A DNA stretch of 38,027 bases from Crocinitomicaceae bacterium (lineage in GTDB: Bacteria > Bacteroidota > Bacteroidia > Flavobacteriales_D > CAJJDF01), in the NCBI GenBank assembly GCA_024639505.1, contig JAHEIE010000008.1:1-38027 (forward strand), given 5' to 3'. The position numbers were made by a program, and so were the translations under genes. The notes beneath the pieces are model-generated. The model did not search any database and was not told where the DNA came from. It saw only the letters and a program-made list of their open reading frames with translations. Below, piece by piece: positions 9,194 through 19,554 of this stretch. Position 1 is the first letter of the stretch. Every line of letters starts with the position of its first letter.

Positions 9194-11206
9194 ATGAAAA
9201 AATCATTATTTATAACGAACCTATTTCTTTTAGGTTCGCTCATGGGCTTTTCTCAACTCCCAGTTGATACAACGGCCCAAAACAAAAATGTAGTATTAGA
9301 AGAATACACGGGAATTTACTGTGTATATTGTCCTGATGGACATGCCAGGGCAAACGCCATCAAAGCAGGAAACCCCAATAGAGTTGTGTTAATAAATGTA
9401 CATACTGGATCTTTCGCTGCTCCAACTGGAACAGACCCAGATTATAGAACAAGTTTTGGAACAGCACTAGCAGCTCAAACAGGATTAACAGGATATCCAT
9501 CAGGAACTGTGAATCGCCATGTATTTTCTGGAACCACAACCGCAACGAGTAGAGCTGATTGGGCAACAAACTCAACTACCATTTTAGGACAAGCTTCTTA
9601 TGCAAATATTGCTTTAGAAGGTTCTATTGATATCCAATCGAGAGTTCTGACAGTAAACACAGAAGTTTACATTACAGGAACTGCTCCTGCTTCTCTTAGA
9701 TTAAACATTGCTTTAATGCAAAGTAACGTTGCAGGTCCTCAAACGGGTGGGGCTAACTTTAATGCCTCTCAAATAAATGCCAACGGAGATTACATGCACG
9801 GTCACATGTTAAGGCACTTAATAACTGGACAATGGGGAGATACAATTTCTACCACGGCTACAGGAACTAAAATTTCTAGAACTTATACTTACACAATTCC
9901 AGCAGATATTAATGGAGTTCCACTGGTATTAGGAGATTTAGAAATTGCTGGATTTATTGCCGAAGGAAATCAAGAAATTATTACAGGAGCGAATGGGCCA
10001 ATATCGTTCGTTGCACCAGTAGGAGTAAGCATTATTGATTTATCATCTGCTAATGCTACTGTCAACCCTACTTCTTATTGTACAGCAAGTGTTGATCCTA
10101 AAGTAACTATTACTAATAATAGTACTGTTGCTGCTGACACTTTTGAAGTAAGTTACCAGTTAAATGGAGGAACACCTGTTACACAATCGGTATATACTTC
10201 ACTTGCTGCATCTGCCTCTACTACTATTACTTTCCCTTCGGTTACTTTACCTAACGGAGCAAACAAAATTACATTTGATTGTAATGTAAGCAATGCTAAC
10301 ACTTTATTAGAGGTTGCTACTGGAAATAATGCATCAGCAAATTCCGAAATTGTAACAGTTTCCAGCGTTGCTCTTACTGGAGCTATAGCAGAGCAGTTTG
10401 AAGGTTATACATATGCTACTGAAGCACCTGCTAATTCTTTCGCAATCAATCCCGATGGTGTTGCTGCATTTATATTAAACACTTCAAATGTGTCAACAAC
10501 TGCCCCTCCAATTGGTGGTTTTGGTAATTCTGATGGTGCCTTCAGATGGAGATATTTTTCAATTGCAGATGGCGAAGCTTCTAGTATTTTGTACGACAAA
10601 CTTTCTTTTGCAGGAAATACAAATTCTGAAATTGAATTTGACATATCTTATGCTAAATACAATGCTTCTTCCAACGATGCTTTGGAAGTAGAAATTTCTA
10701 CCGATTGCGGTGCTACTTGGACTTCTGTATATTCTAAATCTGGTACAAGTCTTTCAACTGCACCGGCAGCAACAACTCAGTTCTATCCAACTTCTGAAAC
10801 CGATTGGAGAACAGAAACAATTGATTTATCTTCTTACGATGGACAATCTTCTGTATTAATTAAGTTTACTGGAACTAGTAACTATGGTAATAACTTATAC
10901 CTAGATAACATTAGAATTGTTGATGCTGTAACTTCTAGTATAAATGAGAATGAATCTTCAACTTCTCTTAACATCTACCCTAACCCATCTAATGGAATGG
11001 TGAACCTTGAATACATTTCAAGAAACTTGGGTGATATAACTATCAATATTATAAATACATTAGGAGCAAATGTTTATACAACTAACGCTGTAAGCAATGG
11101 ATCATTGAACAAGTCTATTGATTTGTCTCAAATGACAAAAGGAATCTATTTTGTGAATGTTGTTTCAGAAAATGGAACTACTACTAAAAAGATGATTATT
11201 CAATAA
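9194..11206 (+). CDS. T9SS type A sorting domain-containing secreted protein with Omp28-like thioredoxin-fold N-terminus
   Basis: Signal peptide MKKSLFITNLFLLGSLMGFSQ; KNVVLEEYTGIYCVYCPDGHARANAI; CARDB-like middle; C-terminal LNIYPNPSNGMVNLEY...KKMIIQ T9SS domain. Confidence 0.82.
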   Translation: MKKSLFITNLFLLGSLMGFSQLPVDTTAQNKNVVLEEYTGIYCVYCPDGHARANAIKAGNPNRVVLINVHTGSFAAPTGTDPDYRTSFGTALAAQTGLTGYPSGTVNRHVFSGTTTATSRADWATNSTTILGQASYANIALEGSIDIQSRVLTVNTEVYITGTAPASLRLNIALMQSNVAGPQTGGANFNASQINANGDYMHGHMLRHLITGQWGDTISTTATGTKISRTYTYTIPADINGVPLVLGDLEIAGFIAEGNQEIITGANGPISFVAPVGVSIIDLSSANATVNPTSYCTASVDPKVTITNNSTVAADTFEVSYQLNGGTPVTQSVYTSLAASASTTITFPSVTLPNGANKITFDCNVSNANTLLEVATGNNASANSEIVTVSSVALTGAIAEQFEGYTYATEAPANSFAINPDGVAAFILNTSNVSTTAPPIGGFGNSDGAFRWRYFSIADGEASSILYDKLSFAGNTNSEIEFDISYAKYNASSNDALEVEISTDCGATWTSVYSKSGTSLSTAPAATTQFYPTSETDWRTETIDLSSYDGQSSVLIKFTGTSNYGNNLYLDNIRIVDAVTSSINENESSTSLNIYPNPSNGMVNLEYISRNLGDITINIINTLGANVYTTNAVSNGSLNKSIDLSQMTKGIYFVNVVSENGTTTKKMIIQ

Positions 11207-11226
11207 GAATAAACCAATTCAAGAAA

Positions 11227-11258
11227 AGCCCTGCCAAATTTGGTGGGGCTTTTTTTTG
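11227..11258 (+). terminator. Rho-independent terminator
   Basis: AGCCCTGCCAAATTTGGTGGGGCT stem followed by T8. Confidence 0.8.
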
Positions 11259-11325
11259 CACAAAATTTTTACAGATAAAATTCAGCTTAAACACTTATTA
11301 TCTCTCATTAGAAAAGAGAAATAGA

Positions 11326-11356
11326 TTGTATTATTCTGTGAGAAGGATTATCTTTA
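11326..11356 (+). promoter_or_regulatory. Bacteroidota-type promoter upstream of gcvT
   Basis: TTG (11326-11328), 20-nt spacer, TATCTTTA (11349-11356), close to the TTG/TAnnTTTG consensus. Confidence 0.45.
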
Positions 11357-11377
11357 ACGACATTTTTAATAAAACCA

Positions 11378-12454
11378 ATGAGAAAAACAGCATTAACAAG
11401 TACACACATAGATTTAGGAGCCAAAATGGTTGAATTTGCTAGCTATTACATGCCATTGCAATACGAAGGATTAGGAATAGAACACGAAACGGTAAGAAAT
11501 GCAGTTGGTGTTTTTGATGTTTCGCACATGGGAGAATTTTTGATTTCTGGACCCAATGCTCTCGAATTGATTCAAAAGGTGAGTTCGAATGATGCTACAA
11601 AACTAGAAATTGGAAAAGCTCAATATAGCTGTTTGCCAAATGACAAAGGTGGAATTGTGGATGATTTGATTATTTACAAAATCAAAGAAGAACAATATTT
11701 ATTGGTTGTGAATGCATCCAACATGGAAAAAGATTGGGATTGGATTTCTTCTCACAATTCGATGGGAGCCGAAATGAAAGACTTGTCTATGGATTATTCT
11801 TTGTTAGCTATTCAAGGTCCAAAAGCAGTGGAAGCAATGCAATCGCTTACTGAAGTGAACCTGTCGGAAATTAAATTTTATAACTTTGAAGTTGCGCCAT
11901 TTGCAGGAATAGAAAACGTAATCATATCGGCTACTGGTTACACCGGTTCTGGAGGTTTTGAAATTTATTGTAAGAACAGTGAAGCCAAACAAGTGTGGGA
12001 CAAAGTTCTTAAAGCTGGTGCTGATTTTGGTATAAAACCAATAGGACTTGCTGCAAGAGATACATTAAGACTTGAAAAAGGGTATTGCTTGTACGGAAAT
12101 GAAATCAATGACACTACATCCCCATTGGAAGCTGGACTAGGATGGGTGACTAAATTTACTAAAGATTTCATCAATGCGGATAACCTAAAAGCACAAAAAG
12201 AAGCTGGTGTAACCAGAAAACTTGTAGGATTTGAAATGATTGAAAAAGGAATACCAAGACATGACTACCCTATTGTAGATTCAGATGGTAATGAAATTGG
12301 AATTGTAACTTCTGGAACAATGTCACCAAGCCTAAGCAAAGGAATTGGAATGGGATATGTACCTACTGAATTAAGTAAACCAGATTCCGAAATAATGGTT
12401 CAGATTAGAAATAAACAGGTGAAAGCGAAGGTTGTGAAAATGCCATTTTTATAA
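11378..12454 (+). CDS. gcvT: Glycine cleavage system aminomethyltransferase (T protein)
   Basis: Full-length Gcv[75 protein letters not shown]. Confidence 0.95.
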   Translation: MRKTALTSTHIDLGAKMVEFASYYMPLQYEGLGIEHETVRNAVGVFDVSHMGEFLISGPNALELIQKVSSNDATKLEIGKAQYSCLPNDKGGIVDDLIIYKIKEEQYLLVVNASNMEKDWDWISSHNSMGAEMKDLSMDYSLLAIQGPKAVEAMQSLTEVNLSEIKFYNFEVAPFAGIENVIISATGYTGSGGFEIYCKNSEAKQVWDKVLKAGADFGIKPIGLAARDTLRLEKGYCLYGNEINDTTSPLEAGLGWVTKFTKDFINADNLKAQKEAGVTRKLVGFEMIEKGIPRHDYPIVDSDGNEIGIVTSGTMSPSLSKGIGMGYVPTELSKPDSEIMVQIRNKQVKAKVVKMPFL

Positions 12455-12469
12455 AAAATAATTCATTCA

Positions 12470-12862
12470 ATGAATAAAATAATAACAAATAGCTCTTTGA
12501 TTCTTCTTGGAGCTATTTTTTTGTGTTCATTTTTATTCAAACAAGACGATTTAATTGGACAATGGAGAAATGAACGCTATGGATTTGAGATTAGAATATT
12601 CAAACAAAACGAGCTATACTTTGGTCATGTAACCGATGCAGGGAATGAGAACGGAAACGAAAAAATAAAAAAAGGTCCAATGGAAGTTTTAAAGAATTTT
12701 AAACAAACTTCGGATTCTACTTATTGTTGTGGACAACTGTTCATCCCTAAATTTAATACGAGTATTCCTGCAAATATAAATCTTACTAACTCTCAAAACT
12801 TAACAGTAATTGGCTATCTATTTGGAATAAAAACAACTTCCCATTGGAAAAAGATCAAATAA
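12470..12862 (+). CDS. Small exported DUF2147-like protein
   Basis: Hydrophobic N-terminus; LIGQWRNERYGFEIRIFKQNELYFGHV and LTVIGYLFGIKTTSHWKKI resemble DUF2147. Confidence 0.55.
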   Translation: MNKIITNSSLILLGAIFLCSFLFKQDDLIGQWRNERYGFEIRIFKQNELYFGHVTDAGNENGNEKIKKGPMEVLKNFKQTSDSTYCCGQLFIPKFNTSIPANINLTNSQNLTVIGYLFGIKTTSHWKKIK

Positions 12863-12903
12863 ACTGAGTGTTCTAAAACAAAATTTGGATATCAAATTGA
12901 ATC

Positions 12904-12919
12904 ATCGTAATATTGCAAT
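12904..12919. promoter_or_regulatory. Candidate ArsR operator/promoter element
   Basis: Imperfect palindrome ATCGTAATATTGCAAT (6 of 8 pairs) directly upstream of arsR, overlapping a TAnnTTTG-like element (TAATATTG). Confidence 0.4.
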
Positions 12920-12939
12920 GAACAAACTTTTTGAACAAC

Positions 12940-13272
12940 ATGGGAGTAGCTAAAACAGAAATTTTTACTGACCAACAAAATGAAATTGCACTTTTCGCAA
13001 AAGCCTTAGGACATCCTGCGCGAGTCTCAATTCTTGAACATTTGTTTCGGATTGACTCCTGTGTTTGTGGCGATTTGGTAAACGAAATTGGACTTGCACA
13101 AGCTACTATTTCTCAGCATTTAAAAGAATTAAAAAATCTAGGTTTAATTCAAGGAAGCGTAGAAGGAACATCAGTTTGCTATTGTATCAATAAAGAGAAT
13201 TGGACGAAAATGAAGTCATTGTTATCCACTTTTTTGGATCAAGATATACAAAACACTTCTTCTTGTTGTTAG
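12940..13272 (+). CDS. arsR: ArsR-family metalloregulator (start moved to ATG; track start at 12931 is TTG)
   Basis: wHTH: ALGHPARVSILEHL, SCVCGDLVNEIGLAQATISQHLKELKNLGLI; C-terminal CC; followed by arsC and acr3. Confidence 0.85.
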   Translation: MGVAKTEIFTDQQNEIALFAKALGHPARVSILEHLFRIDSCVCGDLVNEIGLAQATISQHLKELKNLGLIQGSVEGTSVCYCINKENWTKMKSLLSTFLDQDIQNTSSCC

Positions 13273-13311
13273 AGACTAATAAATTATTTTAATCCAATAA
13301 ATTGATAATCA

Positions 13312-13938
13312 ATGAATAATCCATTAGTACAAAAACTTGAAGATTTTGTAGAAAAAAATTGTAGAGCAGAAATTTCGGTCGAAAGAGAAACAGTTTTGAC
13401 TCCGCTTATTTCTTTCATTCAAAACAAAATTGATAGCCAATCTGAAATCAGACTCAACTTTATTTGCACGCACAATTCAAGGCGAAGTCATTTTTCGCAA
13501 ATTTGGGCACAAACAATGGCATACTATTTTGGAGTAAATAATTTATTTACCTACTCGGCAGGAACAGAAACTACTGCTTTTTTTCCAAAAGTAATTGAAA
13601 CATTGACCGTACAGGGTTTTGAAATTAATCAAATTTCAGAATCTGCAAATCCGATTTACGCGATACAATACGCTCACAATCAGCATCCAATCATTGGTTT
13701 TTCAAAAACAATGGACGACAACTTTAATCCTTCTTCGGACTTTGCAGCTATCATGACCTGCGATTCGGCTAATGAAGCGTGCCCTTTTGTACCTGGTGCA
13801 GAAAAGAGAATTCCAATTACCTACAAGGACCCAAAAGAGTATGACGAAAGTCCTATGCAATCAGAAAAATATCGAGAAAAAAGCATTGAAATAGCACAAG
13901 AGATGCATTACGTTTTTAAACAATTAACACTAAAATAA
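13312..13938 (+). CDS. arsC: Arsenate reductase / low-molecular-weight protein tyrosine phosphatase-like
   Basis: CX5R motif [37 protein letters not shown], ars operon context. Confidence 0.85.
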   Translation: MNNPLVQKLEDFVEKNCRAEISVERETVLTPLISFIQNKIDSQSEIRLNFICTHNSRRSHFSQIWAQTMAYYFGVNNLFTYSAGTETTAFFPKVIETLTVQGFEINQISESANPIYAIQYAHNQHPIIGFSKTMDDNFNPSSDFAAIMTCDSANEACPFVPGAEKRIPITYKDPKEYDESPMQSEKYREKSIEIAQEMHYVFKQLTLK

Positions 13939-14972
13939 TGACAGCAAAAAAATTAAGCTTCTTAGACAAAAACCTAACCCTTTGGATATTTATAGCAATG
14001 GGAATTGGAGTTTCTCTGGGTTATTTTATTCCGAGTTTTCCTATCATTATTGATTCTTTTAGTGTTGGCACTACAAATATTCCCATTGCCATTGGTCTTA
14101 TACTGATGATGTATCCACCACTTGCCAAAGTAAATTATGCTTTATTGCCCAAAGTTTTTAAAAACATAAAAATCGTAACAATCTCTCTGATATTGAACTG
14201 GATAATTGGACCCGTATTGATGTTTGTTTTGGCTATCACGTTTCTGCAAGATTACCCAGAATATATGGTTGGGCTTATTTTAATAGGGTTAGCGCGTTGT
14301 ATTGCTATGGTTTTGGTTTGGAATGACTTGGCTGAGGGAAGCAGCGAGTATGGAGCCGGTTTGGTTGCTTTGAACAGTGTTTTTCAAGTTTTTGCATACA
14401 GTTTCTACGCTTGGCTTTTTATTACAGTACTTCCTCCCTATTTTGGATTTGAAGGAGCTATCATTGATATTTCCATTTATACCATTGCCGAAAGTGTTGC
14501 AATTTATTTAGGACTTCCTTTTTTACTTGGGATTTTGAGTAGACAGATTTTGATAAAACGCAAAGGGGAAGACTGGTATACCAATCAATTTATTCCTACA
14601 ATTTCGCCTCTTACCCTTATAGCTTTGCTTTTTACTATTATAGTTATGTTTTCTTTGAAAGGTGAATTGATTGTAGAAATTCCGCAAGACGTTTTGATTA
14701 TTGCCGTTCCTCTTCTTCTGTATTTCGCCATTATGTTTGTCATAGGATTTTTTGTAACCAGAGCTACTGGAGCCGAATATGACAAAACTACCTCGGTTGC
14801 ATTTACTGCAGCTGGAAATAATTTTGAATTGGCCATTGCAGTTGCTATTGCAGTTTTTGGTATCAATTCAGGGCAAGCTTTTGCTGGAGTTATAGGTCCA
14901 TTGGTAGAAGTACCAGCTTTAATTTTACTCGTAAGAGTTTCATTTTGGTTGAGAAAAAAATATTACAAATAG
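13938..14972 (+). CDS. acr3: ACR3-family arsenite efflux transporter
   Basis: 10-TM permease; [51 protein letters not shown]. Start overlaps arsC stop. Confidence 0.92.
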   Translation: MTAKKLSFLDKNLTLWIFIAMGIGVSLGYFIPSFPIIIDSFSVGTTNIPIAIGLILMMYPPLAKVNYALLPKVFKNIKIVTISLILNWIIGPVLMFVLAITFLQDYPEYMVGLILIGLARCIAMVLVWNDLAEGSSEYGAGLVALNSVFQVFAYSFYAWLFITVLPPYFGFEGAIIDISIYTIAESVAIYLGLPFLLGILSRQILIKRKGEDWYTNQFIPTISPLTLIALLFTIIVMFSLKGELIVEIPQDVLIIAVPLLLYFAIMFVIGFFVTRATGAEYDKTTSVAFTAAGNNFELAIAVAIAVFGINSGQAFAGVIGPLVEVPALILLVRVSFWLRKKYYK

Positions 14973-14973
14973 T

Positions 14974-16743
14974 TTAAATCTGACTTTCAATTTCCTCTAT
15001 CACATCAAGACTTTTTTCGTAAATTTCTTCATTGTTTTGGTTGGATAGTGGAGCATATTTTGCCATTTCGGATTGTTCCAATACTTCAACAAATGAATCG
15101 GTTGTCTCCTTTCCCACTCCTTTGCTACTCAAAGTTTGGCGGATAGTTTGTTTTGTCATTTTGGAAGTTTCAATTCCTAGTTTTTCATTCACATATTTGT
15201 TGAGCCCTACCAAAATTTCATTGTAAAATTGAGATACTTCATTCTTTTCCAAATGTAATTTTGCAATGGATAACTTTTCTGAAAGTTTTTTCCTTGCATT
15301 TTTCCTGCGTTCTTCCTCTGTTTCTTCTTTTCCCTTTCGTTTGGAAATAAACAAAAACAACACGATACCAAGTCCCAATACTCCCAGCGTTGCCAATCCA
15401 ATCCACAATGAGTTTAAATCCAAAGAGATAGTGTTAGCATCAGATTGTCTCTCTTCCTCTGTTTCACTCGAATCGTCAACCATTTCTGCACTTCCATCAG
15501 GATTAGTCACCACAATTTCCTGAGCAGGATGAAGAATGGTTTTGTAACTTTTAGATTCCAAATCAAAATAGGTGAATGATACTTCGGGTAGTGAAAACTT
15601 TCCCGATTTACGAGGAATAAGTAAATAATTGAATGATTTACCTCCTTTTACACCGCTTTCACTCACAGATAATTTGTTGTCTATTTCTGGGTCATAAACT
15701 TCCAATTCTTTGGGAAAATCTATCTCGAGCTGGCTTAATTGTTTCAAATTTCCTTTGCCCGAAATATGAATTGTATAATCAATTGGTTCATTCACAACAA
15801 ATGAATCTGAGGCCATTTTTACATCCATGGAATAGCTTCCAACTTGATTCACAAAACTAGATGGGGCATTTTTTGGTAAGGGATTCACCTTAATTACTGG
15901 CGCATTGCTTTTCACTTCCTTGGTCAATGGTGAGCTAAAAGGAGAAGTTTGAATTCGAGCCTTTATTCCAAAAGAATTGAGTTTCAATTCACCAGATTTT
16001 TGAGGAAACAACAGTTCCTTTTTTAAAGTGAATACTTGATATCGAACACCATCAAGGATTTCATTTGTCGGTTTAATTTGCTCGGGAGTTTTTATGTTTT
16101 CTGTCCAGAAATCCTCCTGCGTTGGGAAATCATAATTTTCTATTCCAAAATTGAAATCTCTTGCATACACTTTGTAAGTTACCAAAAAACCTTCTCCTTT
16201 CATCACATTTCCTTTCGATACCGAGATTTTAGCAAATAAATCTTTGTCTGTAATTTCTATTTGTCTCGGACGAGATTGGGGCATTCCTCTCATCATTTCG
16301 TCCATCATACCAAAGGGATCAAAACTACTTCTTCTCCTTTGTCTTGCCTGACTTTCTTCCACTACTTCCACTTCAACTGATTTGGATTCATAAGTAGCTT
16401 TTTCAACTTTTATTTTAGCTCCTTCCACTTCAAAAACACCAGTTTTTATTGGCTGAAGTACCAGTGTATACTGAAATGTTTGAGTCTGTGTCATTTGACC
16501 ATTCACAATATTCACACTTGAATTTGAACCTCTTGACACACCTCCAACTTGCTTGAAATTTTTGTATTTCGGGGCAATGAATTGTCCTTGTTTTGAAGAC
16601 GAATATGTTACCTGAAACCTGTCTGTAACCCCAACTTTTTTAGCAGCAACCGAAGTTGTAAAGTTCACTTCTTGGCTCATTCCCATTATTGAAAAAAGGA
16701 GAAATACACCCATTAATAAAAATATATGTTTCATTTTCATCAT
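14974..16743 (-). CDS. batD: BatD family protein (aerotolerance operon)
   Basis: Signal peptide, Ig-like BatD repeats (AKKVGVTDRFQVTYSSSKQGQFIAPKYKNF), one TM (LWIGLATLGVLGLGIVLFLF) and cytosolic tail; last gene of the Bat operon. Start moved from TTG 16761 to ATG. Confidence 0.85.
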   Translation of the reverse strand: MMKMKHIFLLMGVFLLFSIMGMSQEVNFTTSVAAKKVGVTDRFQVTYSSSKQGQFIAPKYKNFKQVGGVSRGSNSSVNIVNGQMTQTQTFQYTLVLQPIKTGVFEVEGAKIKVEKATYESKSVEVEVVEESQARQRRRSSFDPFGMMDEMMRGMPQSRPRQIEITDKDLFAKISVSKGNVMKGEGFLVTYKVYARDFNFGIENYDFPTQEDFWTENIKTPEQIKPTNEILDGVRYQVFTLKKELLFPQKSGELKLNSFGIKARIQTSPFSSPLTKEVKSNAPVIKVNPLPKNAPSSFVNQVGSYSMDVKMASDSFVVNEPIDYTIHISGKGNLKQLSQLEIDFPKELEVYDPEIDNKLSVSESGVKGGKSFNYLLIPRKSGKFSLPEVSFTYFDLESKSYKTILHPAQEIVVTNPDGSAEMVDDSSETEEERQSDANTISLDLNSLWIGLATLGVLGLGIVLFLFISKRKGKEETEEERRKNARKKLSEKLSIAKLHLEKNEVSQFYNEILVGLNKYVNEKLGIETSKMTKQTIRQTLSSKGVGKETTDSFVEVLEQSEMAKYAPLSNQNNEEIYEKSLDVIEEIESQI

Positions 16744-16754
16744 TTTTCTATCTG

Positions 16755-18311
16755 TTACCAATCCTTATCTTTTTCTGTGTAATCGCCATTGCCTTTCCCT
16801 CCCAATTTTCCGTTCTTGTCTTTGGATTTATTCACTTTTATCAATACTTGTCTTTCATCTGCCTGTAGTGCATCCAAATTTTGCTTCGCATTTTTTAGAC
16901 TTACATTTTCCTTTTTTTGAGGGCTGTTCTTCTTACTTCCATCTTCTTCTTTGTTCTTTTCTCTATTGTCTTTATTCTCTTTCCCATCTTCCTCTTTATT
17001 CTTTTCTCTATTCTCTTTACTCTTTTTCCCTTCCTCTTCCTTCTCCTCTTTAGATTTGGATAACTCCTGCATCATTTGCTCCAATTCCTCTTGCTTTTGT
17101 TTAAGTTTTTCTTGCTCCTCACCTGCCGATTGCTGTTCTTTTTTATCTCCTTTTTCCAAAGCTTTTTCTTGCTTTTCTTGAACTTTCTCTTGTTCTTCTT
17201 GTATTCTTTCTCTTTGATTATTTATTTCCTCTTTTTGAGATTGCTCTTCTCCTTTTTCTCCCTCTTTTTTTTCTTTTTCAAGTTGTTGCTTTTCTTTTTC
17301 TATCTCTTGTTTTTGCTTCTCTAATTGTTGTTCTTGCCTATCAAGTTGTTGTTTATCAATGTCTTTCTTTTGCTCTTGCAATTCTTTCTTTTGCTGTTCA
17401 GCATTTCTCTGTTCCTCTTTATTTTGTTCCTGCTGCCGCTTGTTTTGTTCTTGTTTTTGCTTTAGCTCCTCTTCTTTCTTTTTAAGCTCTTCCTGCTTTT
17501 TTTGTTTTTCGGATTTTGGTTTTTGAGAATCCTCATTTTGCTTTTTTTCTTTCTCCAATTCCTCTAGCTTTTTCTTCAACTCCTCTTGTTTCTTCTTTAA
17601 ATCTTCTTGCTTTTTTTCTAAGTCCGATTTCTTTTTCTCAGCCTCTTTTTCTTTCTTATCCAGCTCTTCTTTTTGCTTTTCTTCTTTTTGTTTCTGGATA
17701 TTTTCTTTCTCTTTTTTAGCCTGTTTCTTTTCTTCTTTCTTGTTCTGCTTATCTAGCTCATCTATTTTTTTGTCTAGTTCATCAATTTTATTTTGCAAAT
17801 CATCAAGGCTCTCCTCTTGCGCTTTCAATTTAATCATAGCTACCGACAAATTGTAGCGTGCTTGGTCATCTTTCGGGTTATTTCTCAGCGCATTTTTATA
17901 CGATTTTATTGCCTCTTTCAAGTTCTCTTGACTGAGATAAGCATTGCCCATGTTGTAATTTGCATTTGCTCTATTTAGTTTTGTTGATGCTGACATTCGG
18001 GCGTCTTCAAAAGATGAAATCGCTTTTTTAAAAAATAAAACCTGAACAGAATCCTTTGTTTTTTCTGCAATTCGATAATACGAATTTCCTTTATTAAACT
18101 CTGCCGGTAAGTAATTACTCTCTATTTTTAAAGCCGAGTCATAGAAAGAAATTGCATTATTAAATTGCCCTTGATTGTAGGCTTTGTTGCCTTTTTGTAA
18201 GTCTATCTTGTGTTGTTGTGAAAATGAAAAACTACTCACAAAAAGACACAGAAAAATTATTCCAAGTATTCTTGAAAGTTTAAATTGTATATGTTTAATT
18301 TCTATTTTCAT
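16755..18311 (-). CDS. batC: TPR protein BatC with ~300-aa K/E/Q-rich low-complexity region
   Basis: N-terminal TPRs (KGNKAYNQGQFNNAISFYDSALKIE; ANYNMGNAYLSQENLKEAIKSYKNALRNNPKDDQARYNL) then a long charged segment; operon context. Confidence 0.85.
   Translation of the reverse strand: MKIEIKHIQFKLSRILGIIFLCLFVSSFSFSQQHKIDLQKGNKAYNQGQFNNAISFYDSALKIESNYLPAEFNKGNSYYRIAEKTKDSVQVLFFKKAISSFEDARMSASTKLNRANANYNMGNAYLSQENLKEAIKSYKNALRNNPKDDQARYNLSVAMIKLKAQEESLDDLQNKIDELDKKIDELDKQNKKEEKKQAKKEKENIQKQKEEKQKEELDKKEKEAEKKKSDLEKKQEDLKKKQEELKKKLEELEKEKKQNEDSQKPKSEKQKKQEELKKKEEELKQKQEQNKRQQEQNKEEQRNAEQQKKELQEQKKDIDKQQLDRQEQQLEKQKQEIEKEKQQLEKEKKEGEKGEEQSQKEEINNQRERIQEEQEKVQEKQEKALEKGDKKEQQSAGEEQEKLKQKQEELEQMMQELSKSKEEKEEEGKKSKENREKNKEEDGKENKDNREKNKEEDGSKKNSPQKKENVSLKNAKQNLDALQADERQVLIKVNKSKDKNGKLGGKGNGDYTEKDKDW
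16939..17028 (-). repeat. 45-bp imperfect tandem duplication inside batC
   Basis: Two 45-bp units (16939-16983, 16984-17028) encode the repeated (K)E/DNREKNKEEDG peptide. Confidence 0.65.
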
Positions 18312-18456
18312 TTATTTTTTAAATTACTAAAGAACAAAAAATGTTGCTGTCACCTGAACTTCATTCACTGTCAATTTTCAGGTTCCGAATCAAATCCAGA
18401 ATGACTAGTTAATTTCTTTTATCTTATTAAGTTATATTTTCTCCAACATCTCTTAT

Positions 18457-19554
18457 TTAAAAAACCTTACCTATCAACCCATTCAATAACAGCAACAACA
18501 ATCCAATTCCCAAAAACCATTGAAATCGGTCTTCGTACTCTAAAAATGTTTTTTGTTTGAATTTTGACTTTTCAATTTTATCAATATTAGTAAGAATGGT
18601 TTCTGTGTCCACTTTCGTTTTATTGGCTCTGACGTATGTTCCATTTCCTTTTCTGGCAATCTCCTCTAGCATATTTTCATTCAGCTTGGTAAGCACAGTA
18701 TTGCCATTTCTATCTTTATGAAAATCATTTCTATTTTCGCTTTTAGGAATTGGAACAGCCCTATTAGTTCCCATCCCAATAGTATACACTTTCACACCTT
18801 TACTTTTGGCAGATTGTGCAGCTTTCAAAGCATTATCTTCATGATTTTCTCCATCCGTGAATACCAAAATAGCTTTGTTCGTTTTTTTTTCTTCAAATGA
18901 ACTCATAGCCGTTTCAATTGCAGCACCAATTGCCGTTCCCTGCGTTGACATCATTCCAGGATTGATAGAAAGCATCTCCAGTTTAATGTATTCGTAATCA
19001 TTGGTAATAGGAATATAATCATAGGCCGAACCGGCAAAAACTACAACTCCTACTCTGTCACCTTTTAACTGTCTCAATAGGTTTCTGATTGAAACCTTGG
19101 CCACTTCCAATCTATTCATGTTTGCCGCCAAATCCTTAGCCAACATACTGTTAGAAACATCCAAGCACACCATTATATCAATACCAGAAGTATTCATTTT
19201 CTTTTCCTCTTTTCCAAATTGTGGGTTTGCCCATGCAATTACCAAAAATGAAATACTATAAAGCAAAGCTGTGAATTTTAGAGTTCTTTTTGTTGAAGAA
19301 AAATACTGACTAATTTTACTTAAAGACTCTTCATTAGCATACTTTCTCAATCTCATATTAGTTCCAACTATAGAAATTAAAAATGTAATGAGTAATACTC
19401 GAACTCCTATCAATACCCACAAAAACTCTTTATTTTCCATTCGAAATTCTGGAACATTTTGAACAAAATAAGAATACGACATTCCTCCTACTACCCAGAA
19501 TAAAACTTCTGATAGCATCAAAATAAGAACAATATGTTTCCAGTTTCCTTTCAT
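18457..19554 (-). CDS. batB: BatB, von Willebrand factor A domain membrane protein
   Basis: MIDAS DVSNS in IDIMVCLDVSNSML, TDGENHEDNALKAA, flanking TMs, operon context. Confidence 0.88.
   Translation of the reverse strand: MKGNWKHIVLILMLSEVLFWVVGGMSYSYFVQNVPEFRMENKEFLWVLIGVRVLLITFLISIVGTNMRLRKYANEESLSKISQYFSSTKRTLKFTALLYSISFLVIAWANPQFGKEEKKMNTSGIDIMVCLDVSNSMLAKDLAANMNRLEVAKVSIRNLLRQLKGDRVGVVVFAGSAYDYIPITNDYEYIKLEMLSINPGMMSTQGTAIGAAIETAMSSFEEKKTNKAILVFTDGENHEDNALKAAQSAKSKGVKVYTIGMGTNRAVPIPKSENRNDFHKDRNGNTVLTKLNENMLEEIARKGNGTYVRANKTKVDTETILTNIDKIEKSKFKQKTFLEYEDRFQWFLGIGLLLLLLNGLIGKVF

Noticed and set aside
11259-11377. Glycine riboswitch upstream of gcvT
   Set aside because: The leader is short and AT-rich, has no recognisable aptamer core, and a promoter-like element sits only about 22 bp before the start codon.
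16868-17719. Phe/Leu/Ser-rich plus-strand ORFs opposite batC
   Set aside because: Artefact of the pyrimidine-rich complement of the K/E/Q-coding tract.
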